A DNA stretch of 39,924 nucleotides from Deltaproteobacteria bacterium UBA5756 (GTDB lineage: Bacteria > Desulfobacterota > Syntrophorhabdia > Syntrophorhabdales > Syntrophorhabdaceae). Of this stretch, positions 7,683 to 15,308 are shown piece after piece. The notes under the pieces were generated by a model. That model saw only the letters and a program-made list of their open reading frames with translations, was not told the DNA's origin and searched no databases. The translations under genes were made by a program, and so were the position numbers. The first letter of the stretch is position 1. Every line of letters begins with the position of its first letter. The DNA lies in contig DIFE01000014.1 of assembly GCA_002418985.1 (NCBI GenBank), positions 12,191-52,114 of the forward strand, read 5' to 3'.

Positions 7683-8330
7683 ATGAAGATCAGGATAGTC
7701 GTGGCAGATGACCATAAGATCATGCGGGAAGGCCTCAAGGCCCTCATCGACAAGCAGCCCGACATGGAAGTGGCCGCAGAAGCCCAGGACGGGCTGACGG
7801 CGACAAAACTCGCCCGGAAGCTGCTGCCGCACATCATCATCATGGATATAGGGATGCCGGAAATGAACGGCATCGATGCCACACGCCAGATCGTCTCGGA
7901 AAACAAGGACGTGAAAATCGTCGCCCTGTCGATGCATTCCGACAGGAGATTTGTCCTCGAGATGCTCAAGGCGGGGGCGTCCGGATATCTCCTTAAGGAC
8001 AGCGCCTTCGAAGAGCTCGTCAACGCCGTCCATACGGTGATGGAGGGCCAACCATACCTGAGCCCCAGGATCACCGATATCATAGTGAAAGAATATCTCT
8101 ACAATCTTCCCAGGAACGAACCCAACGTCTTCACCATCCTGACGGTGCGCGAGAGAGAGGTGCTCCAGCACCTTGCCGAGGGAAAAAGTACGAAGCAGAT
8201 CGCTTCAACGCTGAATCTCAGCGTAAAGACGGTAGAGACGCACAGGCAGCAGATAATGGACAAGCTCGAGATACGGACAGTAGCCGAGTTGACAAAATAT
8301 GCCATACGGGAAGGCCTGACCTCTCTTTAA
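7683..8330 (+). CDS. NarL/LuxR-family response regulator
   Basis: A 215-residue regulator. Receiver domain at residues 1-120 with the acidic pair DDH, phosphoacceptor Asp55 (IIIMDIGMPEM), the conserved Ser in ALSMHS and Lys in YLLKDSA. The C-terminal LuxR helix-turn-helix is at 148-205 (LTVREREVLQHLAEGKSTKQIASTLNLSVKTVETHRQQIMDKLEI). It follows the triple-PAS kinase directly and should be its cognate output, binding DNA as a dimer when phosphorylated. Target genes are unknown; the TerC gene 140 bases downstream is a candidate only by position. Confidence 0.95.
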   Translation: MKIRIVVADDHKIMREGLKALIDKQPDMEVAAEAQDGLTATKLARKLLPHIIIMDIGMPEMNGIDATRQIVSENKDVKIVALSMHSDRRFVLEMLKAGASGYLLKDSAFEELVNAVHTVMEGQPYLSPRITDIIVKEYLYNLPRNEPNVFTILTVREREVLQHLAEGKSTKQIASTLNLSVKTVETHRQQIMDKLEIRTVAELTKYAIREGLTSL

Positions 8331-8339
8331 GCCCTCACC

Positions 8340-8356
8340 GACCACCTCGCGTGGTC
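8340..8356 (+). terminator. Weak hairpin after the response regulator
   Basis: GACCAC and GTGGTC pair around a 5-base loop 9 bases after the stop, followed by ATTTCACC rather than a clean T tract. It may mark the end of the kinase/regulator transcript. Confidence 0.35.
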
Positions 8357-8472
8357 ATTTCACCACATTTCTCAGGAAAAACACCCCCTAAATTCAGGGA
8401 AACCCCGATACCCCCGCATGGCGGGTCCGGATATACTATCCTTGTCAGTACCAGAGAAGGAGGCAGCACACC

Positions 8473-9261
8473 ATGACCGACCTGATAAGCACCGCTCAGA
8501 TAACGAGCGCCATGGACCTGATAAACGCCTACATGTCAGGGGGCTTCCTTGTCGATTTTGTGACTGTAATGGTCGCGAATATCGTGCTCTCCGGGGATAA
8601 TGCGGTTGTCATAGCCCTGGCGGCCCGGTCTCTTCCCCCGGCCAGAAGGGTTCAGGGCATCGTTTTCGGGACCGTTGCCGCGATCTTCCTGAGGATCATA
8701 CTCACCTATTTCGCGACAATGCTTCTCAACGTCCCCTATATGAAGCTTTGCGGAGGGCTGCTCATACTCGGTATTGCCGTGAAACTCCTTCTCGATAAAG
8801 ACGCGGAACCGGAAGGAAAGGAAACCTCGGGAGGTCTCTTAAAGGTGATCGGGGTGATTCTTCTCGCCGATCTCGTGATGAGCGTCGACAATGTTCTGGC
8901 GGTAGCGGGTGCCAGCAGGGGCAATCCGGCACTTCTCTTCCTGGGGCTGGGCCTCAGCATCCCCATCGTGGCATTCGGCAGCGGCATAATCTCCCGTCTC
9001 ATGGGGCGCTTCCCGTTCATTATTTATATCGGCTCCGCTATCCTCGGCAAGGTTGCGGCGGAAATGATTCTGGCCGATCCCCTTACGCTCAAATTTATAC
9101 ACCAGCCGGGAGCGGCCGTGCGTTACAGCGCCGAGATCATACTGGCCCTTGGGGTTGTGGGAGCAGGAATGCTCTGGGCCAGAGCACGCGAGTTGAGGCA
9201 ACACCCGGTTCCTGACGGTAATTCGGGACCGTTCTATGTCGCGGGATGGGATATACGGTAA
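8473..9261 (+). CDS. TerC/YjbE-family integral membrane protein
   Basis: A 262-residue protein with about seven hydrophobic helices. The two family signatures with paired acidic residues are present: NIVLSGDNAVVIALA (about 36-50) and LADLVMSVDNVLAVAGAS (about 136-153). Inner-membrane location is certain; members are linked to metal efflux or tellurite resistance and, for several, to manganese export and metal loading of secreted proteins. The function here is therefore most likely metal-ion transport. A strong ribosome site (GAAGGAGG, 8 bases) supports the ATG. No manganese riboswitch (yybP-ykoY type) is visible upstream. The C-terminal 30 residues are soluble. Confidence 0.92.
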   Translation: MTDLISTAQITSAMDLINAYMSGGFLVDFVTVMVANIVLSGDNAVVIALAARSLPPARRVQGIVFGTVAAIFLRIILTYFATMLLNVPYMKLCGGLLILGIAVKLLLDKDAEPEGKETSGGLLKVIGVILLADLVMSVDNVLAVAGASRGNPALLFLGLGLSIPIVAFGSGIISRLMGRFPFIIYIGSAILGKVAAEMILADPLTLKFIHQPGAAVRYSAEIILALGVVGAGMLWARARELRQHPVPDGNSGPFYVAGWDIR

Positions 9262-9598
9262 GGCAGTTCACAAGCTTGAAAGATAGAGAGTCAAAGAATA
9301 CAAAGGGGTTGCTTGTAGTGCGGATGACGGTTGGCCAGACGATGATGCTGCGGGGAGAAGGGGGTAGGAAGCTCCATTCGGCCGGGAACACCGGCATTGG
9401 GTGCGGCATTTCCGCCTGGCGGCACGAAGACCTCGCTCCAAGTGCTCCATAATTACCCCGACGGAGGTCGGGATCCACGCGCCCTTGCCCTGCGTGGTTA
9501 GCCGGATTCCGGCCTCCGTCGGGGTCAGTCCACCACGAAAGTCAAAACCATGCGATACTCCCCGGAGCACCAGACATTTGTAACCCCCCGGACCGTTC
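9262..9598. other. Gene-free stretch between convergent genes, containing a palindromic repeat
   Basis: No credible coding frame. Short frames in it read GLTPTEAGIRL or WIPTSVGVI, the typical spurious peptides of dispersed palindromic repeats. It holds the inverted repeat at 9455-9525; the rest shows nothing recognisable, and no T-tract terminator is evident for either flanking gene. Confidence 0.6.
9455..9525. repeat. Dispersed palindromic element with 13-bp inverted ends
   Basis: ACCCCGACGGAGG (9455-9467) and CCTCCGTCGGGGT (9513-9525) are perfect inverted ends. An inner stem CCACGC (9475-9480)/GCGTGG (9492-9497) lets almost the whole 71 bases fold back. The form resembles the small non-autonomous or REP-like palindromes dispersed in many proteobacterial genomes. 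A fragment of similar flavour occurs near 26427-26446. Confidence 0.7.
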
Positions 9599-10165
9599 CT
9601 ATCTCAACCACCTGTACAGGAAGAACCACGCGATTTTGCCATACTCGCTGGTTACCTTCCTTATTTCCGATTCGTTGAGGAGCCACAATCCGTCATTTTG
9701 CTTTTCAAAACGCGTGGGAACGAAGGTTGTCCGGTATGTCCTGCCGGGTATTACCCTGTCGGTGATCAATTTGATACGCCTCATATGGTAGGGCGAACTG
9801 ACGAATATAGCGGACGTCAGACCCTCTCTATCCATCAGCTTCCTTGCTTCGAGGATCTCGACATGGGTATCCTCGTAGACGACGGGATAGCCGGGGGGCC
9901 GGGAGGCGACGGCATTGCGGGAGGCCTCGGCATGATTTGGCGCCTGCGCCACCTTGCCGTACGCGGGGATGACAAGATAGGCGGCATACCCCTCGTTGAT
10001 CAGTCGGAGGGCTTCCGCCCGACGCTCCTTGTATTCAATCCCCAGGAAAAGCACTACCGCCTGAGCTTTCCGGGGAGGGTCGGAATACAGGAGGAAGTTG
10101 GGTGCATAGACAACAAGGCCGGCAAAGGCAAGAAGTACGACAATGGCCGCCGCAAAGGTCCTCAT
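9599..10165 (-). CDS. YdcF/ElyC-like DUF218 membrane-anchored protein
   Basis: A 188-residue protein. Residues 5-25 are one N-terminal hydrophobic segment, either anchor or uncleaved signal. The DUF218 core follows: AVVLFLGIEYKERRAEALRLINEGYAAYLVIP (about 37-68), then EDTHVEILEARKLMDREGLTSAIFVSSPYHMRRI (about 97-130) with the conserved S-x-x-H-M-x-R. The family includes envelope-biogenesis proteins such as ElyC and others with no known reaction. It starts 12 bases after the galE stop on the same strand, so it is probably co-transcribed with galE and may act in surface polysaccharide assembly; this last point is inference. Confidence 0.82.
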   Translation of the reverse strand: MRTFAAAIVVLLAFAGLVVYAPNFLLYSDPPRKAQAVVLFLGIEYKERRAEALRLINEGYAAYLVIPAYGKVAQAPNHAEASRNAVASRPPGYPVVYEDTHVEILEARKLMDREGLTSAIFVSSPYHMRRIKLITDRVIPGRTYRTTFVPTRFEKQNDGLWLLNESEIRKVTSEYGKIAWFFLYRWLR

Positions 10166-10177
10166 CGATCAGATCCT

Positions 10178-11161
10178 TCAGTCCTGCCTCGCCGCTATCT
10201 TCTGCTCCCATTTCCATGCGGTATCGATAATAAACGAAAGGTCGTCATAAAGGGGTGCCCATCCCGTGAGGCTCTTGAGCCTGGAGCTGTCGGCGACTAG
10301 CTCGGGCGGGTCTCCCGGCCTGCGACCTGCCAGCTCGACGGGGAAATTAACACCCGTCACCTTTTTGGCCACGTTGATAACCTCGAGAACGGAAAAGCCA
10401 TGGCCGTAGCCGCAGTTCATCACATCGGAGCCACCCTTTTCCCTGAGATACATAAGTGCAAGAAGATGTGCGGCCGCAAGGTCTTCCACGTGAATGTAGT
10501 CCCTGACGCAGGTACCGTCAGCGGTTGGATAATCGGTGCCGAAGACGCGGAGCTTTTCCAGCTCTCCCCGGGCGGTCTTGAGCGCCCGGGTGATAAGGTG
10601 CGAGGCTTCCCGGTATGCCTGCCCTATCTGTCCCTCCCGGTCGGCGCCGGCCACGTTGAAGTAGCGCAGCGCAATATAATTGAGGCCCCGTGCGGCGGAT
10701 AGGTCCCGGAGCACCCTTTCCACCATGACCTTTGTCATTCCATAGGGGTTTATGGGAGACAGCGGCGTGTTCTCGTCGACGGGGCTCGTCTCGGGCACCC
10801 CGTACGTGGCGGCCGTTGACGAATAGATGAAATATCCGATCCCCAGTTCGGTGACCGCCTCCAGGAGATTCATGCTGTTTATGACGTTGTTTCGGTAATA
10901 CAGAAGGGGTTCCCTGACCGACTCCTCTACCTGGATGGATGCCGCAAAATGCATGACCGCATCCGGCTTGTACTCCCTGAGCGTGTCTTTAAGAAGCTGC
11001 CTGTCTCCGAGATCGCCCGTGACGAGTCTCCCCGACAGCACAGCCCACTCGTGGCCCGTGGAGAGGTTGTCGTAAACGAGGACGTTGTGGCCCTGTCGAC
11101 CCAGGAGCTTTACGACGTGACTTCCAATATAACCGGCACCGCCTGTGACAAAGATCTTCAT
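10178..11161 (-). CDS. galE: UDP-glucose 4-epimerase
   Basis: A 327-residue extended short-chain dehydrogenase that interconverts UDP-glucose and UDP-galactose using bound NAD. It has the Rossmann loop TGGAGYIGSH (6-15), the catalytic Ser in YSSTAATYG (about 120) and the YxxxK pair in NPYGMTK (about 145-149), followed by LRYFNVAGAD. Full length for the family. The start has GGGAGGG 8 bases upstream. With galT at 14298 and glgA at 15309 in the same window it could belong to a nucleotide-sugar and glycogen network, though it is transcribed separately with the DUF218 gene. Confidence 0.95.
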   Translation of the reverse strand: MKIFVTGGAGYIGSHVVKLLGRQGHNVLVYDNLSTGHEWAVLSGRLVTGDLGDRQLLKDTLREYKPDAVMHFAASIQVEESVREPLLYYRNNVINSMNLLEAVTELGIGYFIYSSTAATYGVPETSPVDENTPLSPINPYGMTKVMVERVLRDLSAARGLNYIALRYFNVAGADREGQIGQAYREASHLITRALKTARGELEKLRVFGTDYPTADGTCVRDYIHVEDLAAAHLLALMYLREKGGSDVMNCGYGHGFSVLEVINVAKKVTGVNFPVELAGRRPGDPPELVADSSRLKSLTGWAPLYDDLSFIIDTAWKWEQKIAARQD

Positions 11162-11632
11162 GACTTATCCCTCCCTGTGGGATATTCCCGAACGATAATC
11201 CGAAGGCCTAACCGGTGGCAAATAGTCTGCCGCCGGACATCCGGGAGTCTTACACCTCCATGCCGACACGCTTCCTGACCGCATGGTGTCTCCACGATGG
11301 TGTACCCGGGCCTTTGATATATTGCCCCGCCTTACGCGATGGGCCGACGACCCGCCTGTTATTCTACCACAATCGTTTTTGATAAGTAACCCTTTCCGAG
11401 GTCCCGAAGATAATCCCGACGACCTGACGTCGGCACGACACCCGCTTTTCGTGCGTCCAACCCGGGGCATCCGCAGCGCGTAGCGATAAGCGCCTTGCCG
11501 CGCTGGGCAAGGTATTAGGAAGTGATGCACCGGGAGTTCGGCTTTTCAAGCCGTCGATGTTATGTTATACTGATGTATCGCAAGCCACTGGCGAGTGTTT
11601 GCGACAGATAGTGCAGCATAAGGGGGCTGGTA
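11162..11632. other. 471-base divergent intergenic region
   Basis: Separates galE (minus) from the PilZ gene (plus). No credible gene. Visible hairpins: CCTTGCC/GGCAAGG (11493-11512), CGGCTT/AAGCCG (11539-11553), and TCGCAA/TTGCGA with an inner CACT/AGTG (11578-11604). A possible -10 (TATACT) lies near 11566-11571, just before the last hairpin, which would then sit in the 5' leader of the PilZ gene. I looked for a GEMM cyclic-di-GMP riboswitch and did not see one. Confidence 0.5.
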
Positions 11633-12115
11633 ATGAAAAAAGATGTCACAATATGTTTTCGGACCAACGAGGAGTTAAAGCAGACGCTGGAAAAGATAGC
11701 CGAAGTCGAAAGGCGGTCTCTTTCGTCGATCATAGAGAACATCCTTCATGGGCAGGTCAAGGACAAGGTCGAACTCAAGAGCGGCAAGAAAGAGCGACGA
11801 CGCTACGGCAGGAAAGAGGTTTCGCTGCCCGCCTTCGTCTATAAGCGCGAAGTCAAGGATTCCACCCTGCAGACGGGCATTGTTATCGACATTTCACTGG
11901 GGGGGCTGAAGATCTCCATCCCGCAGGAGTATGAGGCGGTAAACGATGGCGAGTTCGATACGATCTTCACCATCCCGAACGAAAAGACGCCCGTCAAGAT
12001 GCGCTGCACCATCAAGAGGATTGTCGAGGGTGGCGAAACGACGAAGGAACTCGGGGCGGACTTTGTAGACGGAGATTTCCCCAGCTATCAAAAGCTGCAT
12101 AAATATTTGTCTTAG
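11633..12115 (+). CDS. Ribbon-helix-helix/PilZ fusion protein
   Basis: A 160-residue protein with two parts. Residues 3-42 (VTICFRTNEELKQTLEKIAEVERRSLSSIIENIL) look like a CopG/Arc-type ribbon-helix-helix: a short basic strand, then two helices with 'ERRSLSSIIENIL'. Residues about 52-155 form a PilZ domain with the cyclic-di-GMP motifs ERRRYGRKEV (R-x-x-x-R) and IDISLGG (D-x-S-x-x-G). PilZ domains bind cyclic-di-GMP; ribbon-helix-helix units bind DNA as dimers or mediate pairing. I infer a small cyclic-di-GMP-responsive DNA-binding regulator. It is monocistronic, ending in the inverted heptad repeat. Confidence 0.82.
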   Translation: MKKDVTICFRTNEELKQTLEKIAEVERRSLSSIIENILHGQVKDKVELKSGKKERRRYGRKEVSLPAFVYKREVKDSTLQTGIVIDISLGGLKISIPQEYEAVNDGEFDTIFTIPNEKTPVKMRCTIKRIVEGGETTKELGADFVDGDFPSYQKLHKYLS

Positions 12116-12119
12116 GGGC

Positions 12120-12240
12120 GGGTAATAGGCAATAGGTTATGGGTAATGGGAAAAACGAAACACTTGCGGAGAGCGCCGCTACAGATACATTGTCCGCAAC
12201 TGTCTTTTACCCATAACCCATAACCTATCACCCATTACCC
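12120..12240. repeat. Inverted pair of heptad repeats between convergent genes
   Basis: Left arm 12120-12150 and right arm 12210-12240 are reverse complements at 27 of 31 positions, each made of four GGTNATR heptads plus GG, around about 59 unique bases. The left arm starts 4 bases after the PilZ stop; the right arm supplies the TAA stop of the radical SAM gene on the other strand. It could fold into a long stem ending both transcripts, but has no T tract. Confidence 0.75.
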
Positions 12241-13554
12241 CTCTTTTACATACCTCTTCAGAAAATTCAGGTCGTCTTCGGTGAAGTCTTTCCAGGCATA
12301 GGGGAAGAGGGCGTTGTTCTGGTAGACCGCATCGTCGGCAACGGGGAACCTCGCGGAATCCTTGAATGCTTCGAACATCGGGGTGTGGGGTATGGGTGTG
12401 TATTCGGCCAGGCAGGGTGTGACCTCGAGGGCCTTTAAGTAATCGATGGCCTCTTTTACCTCCCGCCAGGGCTGTCGGGGCAATCCGGCCAGGATGTAAA
12501 CGGCGAGTTCGTCCCTTCCGTATCCGGCCCGCTTCAGGGCCTCAACCGCTTTTTCGAATACTAAGGCCGTTACTTTACCGCCGGTGTCTGCCTGAACGGC
12601 GGGGTCGATCGATTCGAGGCCGATCCGAACCTCCTTGAAACCGGAACGCACAAGCAGATCCGCCAGTTCGTCGTCCACAAAGGCGGCATTGACGGCGTTA
12701 GGGTTGTAGATGTCGACAGTGAAGGGAAGGGATGCGATCCTTTTGAGAAGCGGTTTGGCGAAGTCCTCGCTTTTGAAAAGGAAGCTGTCGTCATAGATGA
12801 CGAACCGCTGAACGCCCCGCTCGTGCCAGTGGCATATCTCTTTCACGACGGAATCCACACTACGCCGTATCATCCGGGGGTACATATAGGAGGTGGCGCA
12901 ATAGGTGCAGCGAAACGCGCACCCCAGCGATGTCAGGAGGGGAACGAAAGGTATCTGCCCGTAGAGGTCGTAGGCCGGATAGGGAAGAATATCGAGGTTG
13001 TCCATAACCGGCGCGAAAGACAGCGTCGCGCCCGTCGTGTCTTCGATAAAGCGGTAGAAGGACCTTGTCTGGTCGGACCTGACAATCAGGTCGGCTCCGG
13101 CAAAATTTGCGAGGGCCTGTTCGTGACAGAGTGTCGGATATATCCCGCCCACGACTATCCTCGACCGGGGGTGGATACGGCGCACGAGATCCACGACCTC
13201 GGCTGCCCCGGCATACCAATAGGTCATAATGGAGGTGATAAGGACGATATCGGGCGTCTCGAGCCTCTCGAGAGAGGCGCACAGTTCCCCGGGGGACATC
13301 CCGTACCTTCTCATGTTCTTCCGGACGCCCTGGAGTGTTTCCGGTTTGGGAACTTTCTCCTTGAGGTAAGGGCCCCGTCCGTCGGTTTTGCGTTTATCTT
13401 CCCTGACCGACATACAATCCGCCAGATCCACGTGAAAACCATTCTGCCTGAGAATGCCGGAGATATAGAGCAGCCCGAGAGGGCTCGACCAGAAGTTATA
13501 CGCGGCGAAGTCGTATATGTAAGGATTGATCGCAAGGGCAGTGGGCGTTTTCAT
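12235..13554 (-). CDS. B12-binding-domain radical SAM protein
   Basis: A 439-residue enzyme. The N-terminal half (about 1-170) resembles the cobalamin-binding Rossmann region of the BchE/MiaB-like group (SPLGLLYISGILRQNGFHVDLADC; IVLITSIMTYWY; IVVGGIYPT), though the DxHxxG motif of true B12 ligation is not seen. The radical SAM core follows with Cys212, Cys216 and Cys219 (C-x3-C-x2-C) ligating the 4Fe-4S cluster, then IYDDSF and the GLES strand. The reaction is unknown. It overlaps the rhomboid gene upstream by 4 bases (ATGA), so the two are translationally coupled. The stop codon comes from a repeat element. Confidence 0.9.
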   Translation of the reverse strand: MKTPTALAINPYIYDFAAYNFWSSPLGLLYISGILRQNGFHVDLADCMSVREDKRKTDGRGPYLKEKVPKPETLQGVRKNMRRYGMSPGELCASLERLETPDIVLITSIMTYWYAGAAEVVDLVRRIHPRSRIVVGGIYPTLCHEQALANFAGADLIVRSDQTRSFYRFIEDTTGATLSFAPVMDNLDILPYPAYDLYGQIPFVPLLTSLGCAFRCTYCATSYMYPRMIRRSVDSVVKEICHWHERGVQRFVIYDDSFLFKSEDFAKPLLKRIASLPFTVDIYNPNAVNAAFVDDELADLLVRSGFKEVRIGLESIDPAVQADTGGKVTALVFEKAVEALKRAGYGRDELAVYILAGLPRQPWREVKEAIDYLKALEVTPCLAEYTPIPHTPMFEAFKDSARFPVADDAVYQNNALFPYAWKDFTEDDLNFLKRYVKEG

Positions 13555-14237
13555 CGATCAGGCCTTTGCGGACCCGGCCGGGTGCTTGCTGTCCTTATGA
13601 AAAGAAGGGCGAAGATCAGGCCGAAAATGAACCCGCCGACATGTGCATACCAGGCGATACCGTCCACACTGGAGTAGAGGAACTGCATGAAGAACCAGAT
13701 GGTAAGGAGCAGAATGGCGGGAATATCTACGATCTTAATGAGGATCAGTATTATAATGAGCGTTTTTATTCGTGCATGGGGGTAGATGACAAGATAGGCG
13801 CCCAGTATCCCCGAGACAGCTCCGCTTGCCCCTATCATGGGGATCTCCGACAGGGGGTCGTAGAGGAGTTGGAAAGCGGCGGCAAACATGCCGGAAAGCA
13901 GGTAAAAGAAGAAGAAACCCACATGGCCGAGCCTGTCCTCGATGTTATTCCCGAATATCCAGAGGTAAAGCATGTTCCCTACGACATGAAGGATGCCGCC
14001 GTGAAGAAACATGGAGGTGAAGATAGTCATTATGTTGTAGGGCAGCAGATCGTGCCTCGTAACGACAGAGGCGATGAATTCCCTGGGCACGAGACCGTAG
14101 TAGGTGTAAAGCGTTGCCCCTGCGGAGGCGTGCAGGGCTACGTTTTGCCACACGAAAATAACGATATTTACAAAGACCAGACCCACTGTTATAATGGGAA
14201 AGGTGCGTGTTGGGATATTGTCTTTTAGCGGTATCAT
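13551..14237 (-). CDS. Rhomboid-family intramembrane serine protease
   Basis: A 228-residue, six-to-seven-helix membrane protease that cuts substrates inside the bilayer. Catalytic Ser138 is in GASGAVSG and the partner His199 in AHVGGF; HGGILHVVGNMLYLWIFGNNIED (about 85-107) is the conserved helix-2 region. The frame opens at an ATG at 14255, but the ATG at 14237 gives the standard MIPLKDNIPTRTFP start of bacterial members with a weak AAGAAAG ribosome site. It is first in a two-gene operon with the radical SAM gene and divergent from galT; the shared 60-base gap must hold both promoters. Confidence 0.93.
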   Translation of the reverse strand: MIPLKDNIPTRTFPIITVGLVFVNIVIFVWQNVALHASAGATLYTYYGLVPREFIASVVTRHDLLPYNIMTIFTSMFLHGGILHVVGNMLYLWIFGNNIEDRLGHVGFFFFYLLSGMFAAAFQLLYDPLSEIPMIGASGAVSGILGAYLVIYPHARIKTLIIILILIKIVDIPAILLLTIWFFMQFLYSSVDGIAWYAHVGGFIFGLIFALLFIRTASTRPGPQRPDR

Positions 14238-14297
14238 TGAATTCTTTCTTATCATGCAAAAACGGCCGTGTCAAAAAACGAAGATCCGGAGTAATGT

Positions 14298-15299
14298 ATG
14301 CCTGAATTAAGAAAAGATCCTATCATCGACAGATGGGTTATTATTTCTACAGAGAGGGGGAAAAGACCCGTTTTCTTTGTTGAAGAAGCGCCCCCAAGCA
14401 AGGTTGCGGTTTGTCCGCTGTGTCCCGGCAATGAGAATATGACCCCGCCGGAGGTTTACGTGGTCCGGCCCCCCGGTTCGACGCCGGGGTCCCCTGACTG
14501 GTCCCTGAGGGTGGTTCCCAACAAGTTCCCGGCCCTGAGAATTGAAGGCACGCTCGACCGTGAAGGGCTCGGCATCTACGATAAAATGAACGGGATCGGA
14601 GCCCATGAGGTCATCGTGGAGACGCCCAACCACGGCGAAACCCTGTCGGATATGCCCGTCAACAGGATACAGAACGTATTCGTCGCGTACCGGGAGCGGA
14701 TACGGGACCTGATGAGAGACACACGACTCAAGTACATCATGGTCTTTAAGAACAACGGGTCGGTAGCAGGAGCGTCCCTCGATCATGCCCATTCGCAGCT
14801 CATTGCGCTCCCGATCGTTCCAAGGCGGGTCTCGGAAGAGATAGGCGGCGGGCTTACCTACCACAAGTTCAAGGAGCGATGTATCTTCTGCGACATCATA
14901 GCCCAGGAAAAAGAGGAAAATACACGCATCGTCTATGAAAACAGCCGCTACATCGCCCTATCGCCCTATGCGTCGCGTTTTCCTTTCGAGACATGGATCC
15001 TCCCGAAGCAACACGGCGCGGTTTTTTCCGAGCATGACCCGGCCGACAACTACTATTCGCTGGCCGAGGTCCTTTCGACTATTCTGAAAAAATACGTCAA
15101 GGTACTCAACGCCCCGCCTTACAATTATATCGTTCACAGCGCTCCCGACATGAGTGTCGGCATGGAGCACTACCACTGGCATATCGAAATTATCCCGCGC
15201 CTTACGAAAATGGCCGGCTTCGAATGGGGTACCGGATTCTATATCAATCCCACGCCGCCCGAAGAAGCCACGACTTACCTCAAAGAAACGCAGATATAA
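14298..15299 (+). CDS. galT: Galactose-1-phosphate uridylyltransferase-family protein
   Basis: A 333-residue HIT-superfamily nucleotidyltransferase. Zinc-site motifs CPLCPGNE (about 38-45) and CIFCDII (about 198-204) and the active-site H-x-H-x-Q (His163, His165 in LDHAHSQ) are present, and a second HYHWHIEI lies near the C-terminus. It moves a UMP or similar nucleotide between sugar phosphates through a histidine intermediate. Its place directly before glgA (9 bases) makes a role with glucose-1-phosphate and ADP- or UDP-glucose as likely as with galactose; some GalT-like proteins use ADP-sugars. A GGAG ribosome site lies 6 bases before the ATG. Confidence 0.88.
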   Translation: MPELRKDPIIDRWVIISTERGKRPVFFVEEAPPSKVAVCPLCPGNENMTPPEVYVVRPPGSTPGSPDWSLRVVPNKFPALRIEGTLDREGLGIYDKMNGIGAHEVIVETPNHGETLSDMPVNRIQNVFVAYRERIRDLMRDTRLKYIMVFKNNGSVAGASLDHAHSQLIALPIVPRRVSEEIGGGLTYHKFKERCIFCDIIAQEKEENTRIVYENSRYIALSPYASRFPFETWILPKQHGAVFSEHDPADNYYSLAEVLSTILKKYVKVLNAPPYNYIVHSAPDMSVGMEHYHWHIEIIPRLTKMAGFEWGTGFYINPTPPEEATTYLKETQI

Positions 15300-15308
15300 G
15301 GGGGTACA

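Noticed and set aside
8331..8472. Manganese riboswitch (yybP-ykoY) before the TerC gene
   Set aside because: The gap is only 142 bases and the conserved paired loops are not recognisable.
11162..11632. Cyclic-di-GMP riboswitch before the PilZ gene
   Set aside because: The conserved GEMM loops are not seen; only simple hairpins are present.
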